A stretch of 64,000 bases of DNA from Muscardinus avellanarius (GCA_963383645.1 OY726560.1:27292300-27356299); one strand, 5' to 3'; counted from the stretch's first letter, positions 34,460 to 45,866 are shown. Made by a program: numbers and translations. The notes: generated by a model from the letters alone, not told the origin.

Positions 34460-35640
34460 CATAAATACTCTTATCTATTTAAATCTATAGTAAATCAATT
34501 TTCAAACTATTATTCATTATGACCAATTCTATAAATGATCAGGAAAATAATTATCAAACACCACGATTTTTTAAATTCTGAATAAAGGAGAGAAAAATGA
34601 AGAAAGAAATATATTAAGCATAATGTCCCAAGAATTATGAGATAAAAAAAATCACATAAAAAGAATACCATCTAATATCTTTAAAATGAAGAAAGTTGAA
34701 ACCCAAAGGTTTATTCCCTTCATTGAGGTCAATTATTTGGTTCCTTAACGCAGACTGGATATTAAACTTCCTGGTATTACATCAACCTCACATAAGTATT
34801 CCTCTTTAATATAATCACATCTAAAAGACGTGAAAAAGATGTCTAGGCAGTCTATGGGAATGAACATTTCAGAAAGGCAAAATATCAGTTTTCTAAAGTG
34901 TCTGGTTTTAGTATAACAAATTATAACAGTGACATAAAGCAAGCCAGGGACTTTTATACTCTATTGAGAGTTTAATCTTACACGTAAATGTCTTTTGTTC
35001 TCTCCTCCAATCACTTTCTATTTCATTTTGCTGATGATGCTATTTATGTGCTTTTTAAATACAGAATATCAGGCCAACATAGAAAGTCCTGAAATACATT
35101 AATTTATAATATATTTTAATAAGAAGTAAAGTAAAGTAAAGTTTTTTTCAGTTGTAGATTAGTGTCTGTTTTCCTCTGTCACACTAAATCTAAAAAAAAT
35201 GGCTTTCGGTTAAAAATTTATAAATATGCAGATTGTCTTTTGGTGGTGCTTAGTGTACACACGTACATATATTAATGATTCCACATTTACCGTTTGGTTT
35301 TTGAGATTTTTTTTGATAACCAGAGTAGTAAGTCTGTCTCCTACCAGAGAATGGCTGTTTCCTTTGAAGCTTGCTTCTCTGAATTCTCAATAGCCTTTTT
35401 ATAACATGCACATTTATTTAACATAGATTAATATTAACTTATTTTATATAAGAATATGTTAACATAAGCCTGAAGGTTAATAAAAATGAAAAATAATTAC
35501 AATGCTTTGGTCATTCATTCATAATTTGTGAATGCCTAGTGAAAACCTAAAATATGATAAAAATTTTGCTAGATCCAAATAAGATAAATGGTGCTTTCCG
35601 ATTTTCAGAATTCATGATGAATAAGAAAAATAAAAAATAA
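34460..35640. other. AT-rich non-coding sequence
   Basis: agtaa repeats at about 35125-35140; nothing else recognised. Confidence 0.5.
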
Positions 35641-35734
35641 GAGCCGGGGTTTAGCTCAGTGGCAAGGCACCTACTTTGCAAGTGCATTGCTCTGGGTCTG
35701 GGTTTGATCCAGGGTTCAAAAAAAAAAAAAAAAA
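35641..35734 (+). mobile_element. ID SINE monomer
   Basis: gagccggggtttagctcagt (Pol III A box), ggtttgatccagggttc (B-box-like) and a 17-base A tail. This is the tRNA-Ala-derived ID unit standing alone, and it is the best preserved one in the window. Confidence 0.9.
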
Positions 35735-35737
35735 CAG

Positions 35738-35940
35738 CACGGCTGGGCATGGTGGAACACAATTGTAATCCCAGTATTTGGGAGGCTGAGACAGGAGTAT
35801 TGGGGTTTGCTGACAGCCTGGGCTATTTAGTGAGGTCTTTTGCAACTCAGTGAGACCTTGTTTCAAAATAATGAATAAAAAATAGCGATGGAGGTGCAGC
35901 TCAGAGGTAGAATGTTCCTGAGTTTCATCCCCAGTACTGA
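35738..35940 (+). mobile_element. B1-dID SINE following an ID tail
   Basis: acggctgggcatggtggaac … gaccttgtttcaaaataatg … ggaggtgcagctcagaggta … catccccagtactgaaataa. It begins a few bases after the A tail of the ID unit. The 141-codon minus-strand frame over both is antisense SINE. Confidence 0.9.
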
Positions 35941-35955
35941 AATAAATAAATAAAT

Positions 35956-37434
35956 AATCATGCATTGATAAGAATAGGAATTTAAACAATAATATCCATA
36001 AGCGAATGGAAGCAAAAATGAGGCGCCTGGGATAAAGTTTATCAGAATTCAAAGCAAAAGAAAGACTAGCAAACACATGAAAGAATTGCTAGACTGGAGA
36101 AAGTACAGAGGTGAGAGAAATAGGTCGTACTTAATACTTTTTTAAATGTAACAATAAGTGTGTGAAGAGAGGTGAAATATTAAAGGTCAGAGAACGAGGC
36201 TGAGGGAAGACTCGGTGGAAGTTCAAATAGGTATTGGCAGAAAGAAAAGAGTAGGGATCTCATGTGTACAATTTTTAATTTGTTCTTCCTCCTAAGCAGT
36301 TTTACATCCCTCCTGCAAAATATTCTCTATGGTTAGTGAGTGTTTGTAGAAGTTTTCTAAGTTTTTATTTTTTTTTATTAGTTTGGTTTTGGGGTATTGG
36401 TTATTTTGGTCAGAGTAAGAGAAATTGTTAACATAAATAGACCAGTGTTGGCCAGAAAATATAAACTCCTCTATGAATCTTGAAAATGACTTTAAATTAT
36501 TTTCAACTAGAGAGCCCAAATTTATTTTCAACTAGAGACCCATGAAGCAATGGTAGTGCTTTCTAGATCTAAAAGAGTAAGAAGACCTTTGAGATGTACA
36601 TTATTTTCAAGAAAATGCTATGAAGGTTCTAATGAAGACAAATCATCGGAGGGATTCCAAGAGATCCAATCAGAAAGACAGAGGCCAGGATTAGGACAAG
36701 GGCTAGGAAGGGTTGTGAGTGTTAAATCCATTCTCATATTGGATGATGCTGGAGACAACTGGATTTATACTTTTGAACAATACAGTTTGTGCTTAATGGA
36801 ATAATTGAATCCCTCATTCATATTTGAATATCTAAGCTACTTCCAATTACTCATGACTAAATTACTCTCATGATAAGTTTCACAATGCTTCCCAGTTTTT
36901 AATTATTTTCTTAAGATAGCTTCCTGGAAAAAGTTGCAATGTAAAACTTATAAAACATTTATGGTTCCCAATTCAGTTTTATAATTTGCTTTCCTTCCAA
37001 TGTTATCCGCATATCTGCCAGCAATAAAAGTACAGAAGATGCTTTCTTTACTAGTACTTGCCTTTATTGAGTTGAATGGTCAATTTCTCTACATAAATAA
37101 AAATTACATCTCATTTTCCGTTTGCATTTTATTACATGACTATAAATATTAATCAAGTATCTTTATGTTTTTCAATTATTTTCTATTATTTTCACCTTTA
37201 TAAACTGCTTATTTGCCTCCTTTGCCTATGGAAACTAAAAGAAACTTGTAAATTTCTTTAAAATATAAAACACTTTATTAAGTATAAATAACTTTTAACT
37301 TTATTAAGTTTTATTGCAATATTCTGTAAGTTCAGATTTAAAAATTATGATCACACTGTATCTAATATTTATTAAATTATCTACTTTTACTCATTGTTTT
37401 ATTATTTTTCAAATAGCTAATTTTTAATTTTTTA
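35956..37434. other. Non-coding sequence
   Basis: A 25-bp spaced direct repeat containing attttcaactagaga at 36497 and 36522. An 84-codon frame at 36550-36804 lies in slightly GC-richer sequence but shows no domain or start context. No gene supported. Confidence 0.45.
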
Positions 37435-37530
37435 ATTTACTTTCTTATTTTTATGTGGAACATATTAAAAATGGCATACATAGAGACTGTACTTGGGTTC
37501 CTCTCCACCCCCTGCTTCCCCTTCTCCCCT
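37435..37530 (-). mobile_element. L1 LINE 3' terminal fragment
   Basis: Antisense atttttatgtggaacatatt … atggcatacatagagactgt … ccctgcttccccttctcccc. Only about 95 bp of 3'UTR remain: a severely 5'-truncated insertion of the same lineage as 15153. Confidence 0.88.
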
Positions 37531-38178
37531 GGCTAATTTATTTAACCTCTTAAAATTAATGTTAGCATTAGGTATAGAATAATTAGCATCTAGTTTATTT
37601 TTTTATTTTAAAAAAAGACTTCCCAATTGCATTATCTTAAGTCTATACTTACCCATGTGTTTATAATCCTTTCTTTATCTGAAACTGGATCATATTAGTT
37701 AATTTATTTTTAGACTTAGCATTCTATTCTATTGATTCATGTATTTTTCTGAATTATTATTGTCTATGTTTAGAATAAAAGTATAAACTCCTTTAAGTAA
37801 CAAATAAGATTGCAGAAAATAACAAGGGCATTTTTTTGGCACAACAGGTAATTAAAAGAGTAAACATATTTCCTTTATCCCAAATCCATCTTATATTATG
37901 ATGTTTTAAGAATTTTTTTTCTGCTAAATGCTTAGTGTGTGTTTAATAATCAGAGTCCTGCCATTTGGGGACTATTTGAGTATAGTGTAATGAAGTAAAT
38001 AGAAACATGCAAAAATAAGAACATACTATGTGAGGAGTTGTTCAATCATACTAGAGATTAGAAAAATATAAAAATATAAATCAAGATTAAAATAATAAAA
38101 TATTTTATAGCTAGTCAATTGGCCAAAAACAAAATCACAAGACAAACTACATCAAGTGTTTTGAAAACCATAACAATA
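37531..38178. other. AT-rich non-coding sequence
   Basis: Nothing recognised. Confidence 0.5.
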
Positions 38179-38285
38179 CAGCAAGACCCTGGTGTTTCTT
38201 TTTTTTTTTTTTTTTTTTTTTGCAGGTCTGGGGATGAAAGCCAGAGGCATTCAACATACAAGCTACAACCCCTGCCCTATTTTTT
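38179..38285 (-). mobile_element. SINE ID-half fragment, related to 38850-38950
   Basis: agcaagaccctggtgtttct, a long poly(T), gcaggtctggggatgaaagc and tcaacatacaagctacaacc. It shares several otherwise unusual variants, including the left flank, with the SINE at 38869. Confidence 0.8.
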
Positions 38286-38756
38286 TTTAGACTGACAAGA
38301 TATTTTACAAATTGCCAGTATGAGATAAATTTTGTTACAACCTTCAAAAAAACTGGAGTAACCTTAAAAACCTATTTAACATTTGACTCAACAATTCCAT
38401 TTTAAGGCACATATCTATTTTCATACATATCAAAGATCATATGTAAGAGTCTTATTATTTATTTTTGCAATAGTAAAAATCTTTAAAACAAACAGCTGCT
38501 TGCTGACAGAATATTTAATTTAAAAATAATCATAGTGAACTATTAACTGGCTGTAAACATTAATGATTGTAAACCACACAAGATAGCATTGGTAATTCTT
38601 TCAACATAAGGTTTTGTTAAAGACATCCCTCAAAAGAGGTATAGGTTAACAGATTTTTTTATGTAGTTATAAAACAAAATTATAAACAATTTAAACATAT
38701 GTCATGCATACACACTCATATGTGAGATAAATCTGAAAGCAAGGGAGTACCTGGGT
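38286..38756. other. AT-rich non-coding sequence
   Basis: Nothing recognised. Confidence 0.5.
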
Positions 38757-38868
38757 GTGGCGCCTGAAATTGAGTACTGTGAGGCTAAGACAAGGGGATC
38801 AAAGGTTCAAGGCCAATATCTACAGCTTAACCAGATCCTCACTAACATAGCAAGACAGTGGTGTTTTT
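38757..38868 (+). mobile_element. B1-dID SINE, B1 half, multiply interrupted (part 1)
   Basis: gtggcgcctgaaattgagta … gaggctaagacaaggggatc … aacatagcaagac. The linker resumes at 39091 (ccctatttcaaaataaaaac). The ID half probably resumes at 40552 (gtatgtagctcaactgtaat). Confidence 0.75.
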
Positions 38869-39090
38869 TTGTTTGTTTATTTTTTGTATTTGCGGGTCTG
38901 GGGATGGAACCCAGGGGCATTCAACATCCAAGCTACAACTCCTGCCCTATTTTTTATTCTTTATTTTGAAACCGGGTCTCACTAAGTTGCAGAGGACCTA
39001 GGTAGCTGAGGTTGTCCAAAAACCGCAATCCTCTGGTCTCAGCTTCCCAAATGCTGAATGCTGGGGATTACAACCATGACACCATGCCTG
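38869..39090 (-). mobile_element. B1-dID SINE nested in the 38757 element
   Basis: T-rich tail, gcgggtctggggatggaacc … tttgaaaccgggtctcacta … tggtctcagcttcccaaatg … caaccatgacaccatgcctg. A short local duplication (aaatgctgaatgctgggg) is present. Confidence 0.85.
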
Positions 39091-39113
39091 CTAACCCTAT
39101 TTCAAAATAAAAA

Positions 39114-40550
39114 CTAATTTTGATTTACATCTCTCTGACTGCCAGTGATGTTGAGCATTTTTTCATGCATTTATTGGCCATTTGAATTTCTTCTTTTGTG
39201 AAGTGTCTTTTTAGTTTGCTTGCCCATTTTTTGATTGGATGATTTATTTTTTTAGTGTTGAATTTCTTGAGTTCTCTGTATATTCTAGATATTAGTCCTC
39301 TACTGGAGGGGTAGTTAGCAAAAAACTTCTTCCATTCTGTTGGCTCTCAATTGAGGTTCTTGACAATTTCCTCTGCTGAACAGAAGCTCTTCAGTTTCAT
39401 GCAATCCCATGTATTGATTCGCCTTTTGGTTTGTCTTTTGGTTTCGCCTTTTGGTTTGTCTTCGCCTTTTGGAGTCTTGTTGAGAAAGGTTTTATCTGTG
39501 TCTGTGTGTGTTGCAGTGGTGGACTTCTGGCCTCTTCAGAAGCCTCAAGGTCTCTGGTCTAATTTCCAATTTTTTGATCCATCTTGAATTGACTCTTGTG
39601 CAGGGTGAGAAAGTGGGATTAATTTTCAATTTTCTGCATATTGTTAACCAGTTTTGCCAACACCATTTGTTGAAGAGTCAACATCATTGGCAATCAGAAA
39701 AATGCAAATCAAAATGACCCTGAAATTTCACCTAACTCCAAGTAGAATGGAAATCATTCAAATCACAAACAATAACAACTGCTGGTGAGGATGTGGAGAA
39801 GTGGGAACTCTAAAACACTGTTGGCAGGATTGCAAATTAGTGCAACCACTTTGGAAAACAATATGGAGAATCCTCAAAAGAATGGGAACAAACCTACCAT
39901 TCGATCCAGCAATACCACTTCTAGGTATCTACCCAAAAGAAAGGAAACCAAACTAACAAACTAATGTATGTGTATCTATGTTCATAGCTGCACAATTCAC
40001 CACAGCCAAACTGTGGAACCAGCCAAGATGTCCATCAACAGATGAATGGATTACAAAACTGTGGGATATATACATGATGAATTTTACTCAGCCATAAAAA
40101 CAAATACAATTGCGGTATTTTCAGGGAAATGGATGAATCTCGAGGCCATTATGCTAAGCAAGATTAATCAGTAGCAAAATGTGAGGAATCAGATGCTTTT
40201 CTTAATATGTAAAAGCTAGGGTGAAAGGGGTCATAGGAGGAACTCCACGTAAAAAAAGGAGATCCTACAGAGGAGCAAATAAGGCAACCTAACTGTGGGG
40301 ATAGGAGGTGGAGAGAGGGAAACTCTTTAAAGCGCATGATGTACTTATTTGTTTCAAAGTCAACCACTAAACCAAGCATGGGAGGGAGGGGTGAGAAGGG
40401 AGTGAGCTGGGGACTGGGTGGGGGCTGGCTGGGTGATGTGTGCATTTATGTCTACACAAGTTTTTTTTACCCCATTGTGATGTATAAATACAATGCACTA
40501 ATAAAAAATAAAAAATAGAAACTTACAATATGTACTAAAAAAAAGAAAAA
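39114..40550 (+). mobile_element. L1 LINE with 5' inversion (twin priming)
   Basis: Two pieces. 39114-39682 is ORF2 sequence in reverse orientation (antisense atcaaaaaatgggcaagc near 39215; antisense ttcaacaaatggtg near 39668). 39683-40515 is forward ORF2 C-terminal plus 3'UTR: aaatgcaaatcaaaatgacc, atactgcaccaataaa-type end (atgcactaataaaa). The pieces overlap by about 37 bases of L1 (aacatca[c/t]tggca[g/a]tcag). ORF2 is broken throughout. Confidence 0.9.
39420..39472. repeat. Local tandem repeat inside L1
   Basis: cgccttttggtttgtc-type units repeated three to four times with variants, in the inverted ORF2 piece. This looks like slippage expansion after insertion. Confidence 0.85.
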
Positions 40551-40551
40551 A

Positions 40552-40615
40552 GAAGGTATGTAGCTCAACTGTAATGTTCTCCTAAGTTCATTCCCCAGGA
40601 CCACATATATACCAC
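40552..40615 (+). mobile_element. ID-half fragment, likely the 3' part of the 38757 SINE
   Basis: gtatgtagctcaactgtaat … cattccccaggaccac. It lies just after the L1 A-rich tail, where the missing half of the host SINE would be expected. Confidence 0.65.
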
Positions 40616-41885
40616 AGAAATAATGAAGATGACATTTATAATATTGACAAGTTTGAGGGATGTAGAAAGAGATGGTAAAATTGAACATATACGTGTATTA
40701 AATCAGTGGTTATGTCCTGGCTTGAGGTATATGAGTGTTCATTCTATTGTTTTAAAATATAGCTAAAAAAGCACAACAAAATAAAATACACCATTCATAG
40801 AAAATGAGGTTATCTTTCACAGAGACAGTATTTCAATTAAGCCAGTTCTCTGCACCTGAAATCTTTAAAATGAAAAATTTTCAAAGAATCATACAGGTTT
40901 TATAAATTAAGTTGCTAGTAATTTTCTTCCAGAAATTTATTTGTAACAATGTAACTTGATTATACAATACCTGTGATAACAATTAGAGGAAAACTATCTG
41001 ATTGCTTCATTTAAAATGTCCTTTTAAAAACTGAAATGAAAACCTGGTTCTGTTTAAAGACATCTTTGGAAAGAGTGCATTAGAAAGGGGAAATACTCAG
41101 GACATTGTATGTTTTATATCAGAGTTGGGAATTACCTCCCTTAACAGAGTAAACTGAGAAAATTGCTTCAAAACTTAATTATCATTTGCTAAGTTTCAGT
41201 CATAAAACCTGAGGTTTTATTTAGAGCAATATTGGATCAAGTAGAAACAGACTCTAATGCTGTTTAACAAACCAGCCACATGAGCTGAAATTTACTAAAC
41301 CTTGACTCATTTACATAAATATTTACACAGTTGTCCTCCTGGCTCAGCTTTAAAAACAAGTTCCTCAGTAGAATTTTTATGTTGCACTGATTGGGAAGTG
41401 CTCAGCTGACTGTCGTCCTATCCCACCCTCTATCACCTCCATATAATGAGCTTGTAAAATAACCCCAGAGAAAGGTGTGCATAAAACTCATGCCAGGAAG
41501 ATTGTGTCCCCTTTTTATTTTACCCTGGAGTCAGGTCTGAACAGAGCAAATTATTCTGGTTGTAAAGCTTGGCTAATAGTATATTTGGAGGGAGAGTATA
41601 TAAAATGAGACTGATAAATGACCTCATAGAATACAGTCTTTAATATTTTTGAGTCAAATGGATGTTGGTTAAAAAATGTAGGCAATTTCTACTATTGGCT
41701 GCTTTTAGTTAGAAGTATTTAATATTTAATCATGCTAAATCTTATTTATACAATTGTTGATAGGATTTTAATCATATCCACATCTTATGATTGCTGAGAG
41801 ATCACAATATGTATAATAAAGCACTTACACTAATAGGCAACAGAACAGGATTACTAAATAATTTTGTGATTTTGTAAAAACTAAG
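40616..41885. other. Non-coding sequence, partly GC-richer
   Basis: About 41320-41560 (ctcctggctcagctttaaaa, gaagtgctcagctgactgtc) is less AT-rich than its surroundings and is not recognised as a repeat. Confidence 0.45.
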
Positions 41886-42088
41886 AAGCTGTGTATGGTA
41901 GATCACAATTGTAAACCCAGGATTTGGGAGGCTGAGATAAGCGGATTGCGCAGGTTCAAAGCCAGCCTCAAGCTACACGGTGAAGCCCCAGAAGCTTAGT
42001 GAAACCCCGTTTCTAAATAAAGTATAAAATAGGTCTGGGAATACAGCCCAGAGGTGTAAAATCCCCTGGGTTCCACCCTCAGTATCAC
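41886..42088 (+). mobile_element. B1-dID SINE, intermediate subfamily
   Basis: agctgtgtatggtagatcac … gattgcgcaggttcaaagcc … taggtctgggaatacagccc … gttccaccctcagtatcac. Confidence 0.88.
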
Positions 42089-42124
42089 AAAAACTTAAAT
42101 AAAATAAGGAATATAAAAGAGGTC

Positions 42125-42308
42125 GCCGGGCATGGTGGCGCACGCTTGTAATTCCTGCGCTTGGGAGGCAGGGACAGGAGGATCGCCCAGGTTCGAAGCC
42201 AGCCATGCGCGCTGGCTTAGGAGACCCTGTTTCCAAATAAAAATGTAAAAATAGGTCTGGGAGTGTAGCCCGAAGGTAGAAGGACTTCCAGGAACCCTAG
42301 TACCACCA
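42125..42308 (+). mobile_element. B1-dID SINE, short subfamily (II)
   Basis: gccgggcatggtggcgcacg … gcccaggttcgaagccagcc, an unusual atgcgcgctggcttagg spacer, taggtctgggagtgtagccc … acttccaggaaccctagtac. The spacer links it to the 28374/47040 pair. Confidence 0.94.
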
Positions 42309-42335
42309 AATTAATTAATTAATTAATTAATTAAA
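42309..42335. repeat. (TTAA)n tail microsatellite
   Basis: About six ttaa units at the 3' end of the 42125 SINE. Confidence 0.9.
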
Positions 42336-42420
42336 TAAAATAGGTCTGGGGGTGTAGCTTGGGTGTAGAATACCCCTGGGTTCCATCCTCAGTACCACAA
42401 ATATAAATAAATAAATAATA
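42336..42420 (+). mobile_element. Solitary right (ID-like) half of a SINE
   Basis: taggtctgggggtgtagctt … atacccctgggttccatcct … agtaccac and an AAAT tail, with no B1 half. Either truncated at insertion or displaced. Confidence 0.8.
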
Positions 42421-42829
42421 AAAAACTAAAACACTGTATGTCTTATCAAATTATGTGGGAGAAACATAATTATTTTATTATCTGTAACATAGTAAGTAAT
42501 ATTTCATTGATTAATATATACTTGCTAGATTTAAGCAGAAAGTAACATTAGTCTCATCAGTACAGTTGTTAGTTATATATAACAACTAACTAAAGATTTT
42601 TCAATAACGTCAAGGATCAATAACTTTCTTTGGCCCACAAATCCAATATAATCTAATATCTATTGCTCATATATTTTTAATATTTTTTAAAATTCATCCT
42701 AATTCAGATTTCAAAGATTACAGGGGGTGGACAAGGGATGGGTAACTTTTGGATTTTCCACTTTTCCTTCATTTTCATTGCTGCTCTGGCTCCTCAAAAC
42801 TATCAAAGAAGACTTGGAAGACAACCATG
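42421..42829. other. AT-rich non-coding sequence
   Basis: Nothing recognised. Confidence 0.5.
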
Positions 42830-43540
42830 TATGATCCAGTTATACCACTCCTGGGCATCTTTCTAGAGGAATTGAAGTCAGAATATTATAGTGATACATA
42901 TATATCCATGTTATAGCATCCAGCATAATTCACACTAGCCTAGTTATGGAACCAACCTTGGTATCTATCAAAAGATGAATTGATTATGAAAAAATGGTGT
43001 ATATCTATATCTATATATACAATGAAAAATTTTACTATGCTTAATTGGTGCATTATAGTTTCACATCATAATGTAAATCATGTTGACAGTGACATACTTG
43101 CACACATACAATGAAATTTTAATCACCCATAAAGAAGAATGAAATTAGACCATTTGCAAAATGCTAGATGAAACAAGAGAACATTATGCTAAGAAAGATT
43201 GTCATAGAAAGTAAAATATCATATGTTCTTTCATATGTGGAAGCTAGAGAGAAATTCAGAAGCAAAAGGGATTCTAAATAAAGGAGAAGAGACCCTGGTG
43301 GAATGATAGGGTTTAGGGAAGGCAGGTGCCGGAGGCAAGGAGACCTGGTGAAGGAAAGACACAAATAATTCTATGTGCTTACACAAAACCACTAATGCCA
43401 ACTTCAATATAACACACAGGGAAGGGGATGGAGCAGTGTGAAACCAAAAGAAAAACTCAAGAAGTTCTGTGTGCATGTGTGCTCCCATCACTCTGAACCT
43501 TATTATGATGTCTAATTACAATGCACCAATAAAAGAATAT
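42830..43540 (+). mobile_element. L1 LINE 3' end with a small internal insertion
   Basis: tccagttataccactcctgg (ORF2 C-terminus), then hataaagaag-type region (cccataaagaagaatgaaat), then 3'UTR, and the end tacaatgcaccaataaaaga. A reversed L1-like insert lies at about 43037-43107. Minus-strand frames over the 3'UTR are not genes. Confidence 0.9.
43037..43107 (-). mobile_element. Short reversed L1 3'-end insert inside L1
   Basis: ttaattggtgcattatagtt is the antisense form of the L1 terminus aatgcaccaatta. The flanks repeat acaatgaaa[aa]tttta (43020 and 43109), as a target duplication would. Confidence 0.7.
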
Positions 43541-43830
43541 TTAGAAAACTGTCAAATAATGGAGAGGTATGAAAGACCTAACGTATCTCATGTTTAGCTC
43601 TTGAAAAACACTCTGGACATGGTTGATAAACAAAGACATTCTTTTTCCCCACTTAGAAAACATTTCTGGATTGTTTAACAGGTTCAGTTTGGGAAACCTG
43701 CATATTTTATTTCTAGACTGTGTAACTGATTATTCTCACAGTTCAGTCATATCATTTTACTTCTTGATTCTGACCAAGCATCCATCCCACACAGAGTTCC
43801 TATTTCTGTTTTAACTCCCTCCCCAATACA
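43541..43830. other. Non-coding sequence, nothing recognised
   Basis: No supported feature. Confidence 0.5.
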
Positions 43831-43854
43831 TCAGCATCCATTCTTTTTTTAATT

Positions 43855-43857
<3 letters not shown>

Positions 43858-43902
<45 letters not shown>
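43858..43902. repeat. (CT)n microsatellite
   Basis: 45 bases of CT within the SINE tail. Confidence 0.97.
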
Positions 43903-43905
<3 letters not shown>

Positions 43906-43979
43906 TTCTTTCTCTCTTTCATGTGTTATAAGGGATTGAAATGCAGGGGCATTCTACCTCAGAACTACACTGCCAGCCC

Positions 43980-43982
43980 CAT

Positions 43983-44025
<43 letters not shown>

Positions 44026-44028
44026 TTA
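43980..44028. repeat. (ATTT)n microsatellite in SINE linker
   Basis: About twelve ATTT units expanded from the A-rich linker between the ID and B1 halves. Confidence 0.96.
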
Positions 44029-44174
44029 TGGTTTAGTTTGAAATAGGGTCTCTCTAGGTTGCTGACTATCTCACTTAGATGCTGGGATTGGTCTCAAACC
44101 TTTGGCCTGTATCAACCTCCCAAGTATCAGGATTATAAGTGTGCACTACCATACCCAGTTCAGCATTCATTTCT

Positions 44175-44757
44175 GAGTTCCCTATCTGGTGGATAGAAAA
44201 CATAGATATTCATCTTGCCATTTGTAGTTGGTGTTATTTCTGTTTTCTCCCTTCTCTCTGAAATCAAGTGTAGCTCTACTTAGCCTTAGTCTTGCTTTTT
44301 CCATGTATGAGTAAAACAGATGGACAAGGCCTTCTATAAGTTCAAAGAAACAAATGTCAAGCTGTCATAATGTGTCCTTGCAGCCAAATTTTATTTTGGG
44401 ATATAGAAGACTGGGCTCACATTTTTTTCCTCCCAAAGAGCAGGATTGGATATGGGCTGCACACTGTTGATTCTTTCTAAAGAATCCCTACTGCTATCTT
44501 TTGATCAATATCCACCTTCCTAGAAGTGGATAATTAACTGAGTTTCACAGTTTTATAAAGTCTGAGTTTCTTTTGTGCAAATAGGTTTGGTCCTAACATT
44601 TGTGGTCAAAAGTCCAGAAAAGGAAAGGTCACTTTTAAGATTTCATTTGAATCATGCTCCAGAGAGTTCAAATAACTTAATAAAGTTATATTATTAGCAA
44701 GTAGCAGAATCCCAAGTTGATTTGAGGATTTTTATTAGAATTATTTTCATTTTTATG

Positions 44758-44760
<3 letters not shown>
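44175..44760. other. Non-coding sequence, nothing recognised
   Basis: No supported feature. Confidence 0.5.

Positions 44761-44799
<39 letters not shown>
44761..44799. repeat. (TA)n microsatellite
   Basis: 39 bases of TA with no SINE beside it. Confidence 0.97.
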
Positions 44800-44801
<2 letters not shown>

Positions 44802-45814
44802 AACACTTTCTATACAATGCTGTTCCATGCAGAAATGCACATTGACAGAAGTCTATACAATTCCTATTTGCTTCTCTCTTGCATTTTTGTAGTCTAAACT
44901 ATGATTCTGTAACATAAAAATCAAAACCTTATTGAAATATGTATTTATAACTTACTATTCCAAACATTTCGAGCCATATATATTAATTCTCTTCTACTCC
45001 TGTACTTGGCAATGAATAAATAAAAGATGTAATAGAGATTTTAATGAAATTGCTCTCTACTCAGAAGAAACACAAACAAAAGAAAGACTTGGCTGGCTTT
45101 TCTTCAAATCACTGAAGCATACAGAATGCATACTCAGAAGGACTACAAAAAGCACAGTAACTCCTCGTATAGATAAGATCTGATTTATTTTTGGGTGAGA
45201 CATTTCTTCCCTAAGGGAACAATCTCATGCACTTTACCTCTGAATTTCAACCTGTTAAAGTGCCATTGAATTCTCACATCACCTAAGGATAGTTTGAGGT
45301 CTGGCATTAGTGTTTTGAAGCCCATGCTATTTTCAATGGGTTTAGTGTCGTTTAATCAGAAAACAGGCAATTAAATACTAGCGATTTAAAAGCAAAGCAC
45401 ACTGACTTGCTCTGTAATTTCTGGATAATATAAAGTCAGAATAATTTTGAATCAGTTGTATACATCCTACTCATATACTCTACAGACAGACCTGTTGATT
45501 GAAATCTGGGTTGGTTTTCTCACTTACCCAGGTTAAATAAAAAGAAGACAGAACCAATTCAAGTTACACAGATTTGTTTAGCCACTTCCTATGCATGTAA
45601 ACCTTCTTTATATGTCCATGTACAGCCATATATGTGCTATTTATTTGATTATTCTACAACAACAGAAGATATGTATTATATTTTACTGTTTCATATTTTG
45701 TTTTATTTTGTTCTATATATAAGTACCTCCCATTGGTTAACTTGAATTTATTTATTTGGTTTTTATTTTCTACATCTAATGCCATACCTTGATGTTTGCT
45801 TAGCTTGTAACCAC

Positions 45815-45866
45815 CTGAGGTATAAATTTATGCTCTACATCTGAGGGATAAATTTATGCTGTACCT
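45815..45866. repeat. 26-bp tandem duplication
   Basis: Units 45815-45840 and 45841-45866 share ctgagg.ataaatttatgct and differ at three positions. Confidence 0.9.

Larger units (their letters stand above)
43845..44159 (-). mobile_element. B1-dID SINE with CT-rich tail
   Basis: Tail: T-rich, then (CT)n, then ttataagggattgaaatgca … cctcagaactacactgccag … tttgaaatagggtctctcta … aagtgtgcactaccataccc. Target duplication tcagcat[c/t]cat at 43831 and 44160 encloses the tail, so the CT array belongs to the element. Confidence 0.92.

Noticed and set aside
35641..35734. tRNA gene
   Set aside because: It has Pol III A- and B-box-like sequence but also an A-tail, and lacks a full cloverleaf; it is an ID SINE.
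35651..36076. 141-codon minus-strand open frame
   Set aside because: It reads through an ID element and a B1-dID in antisense; such frames recur at almost every SINE in the window.
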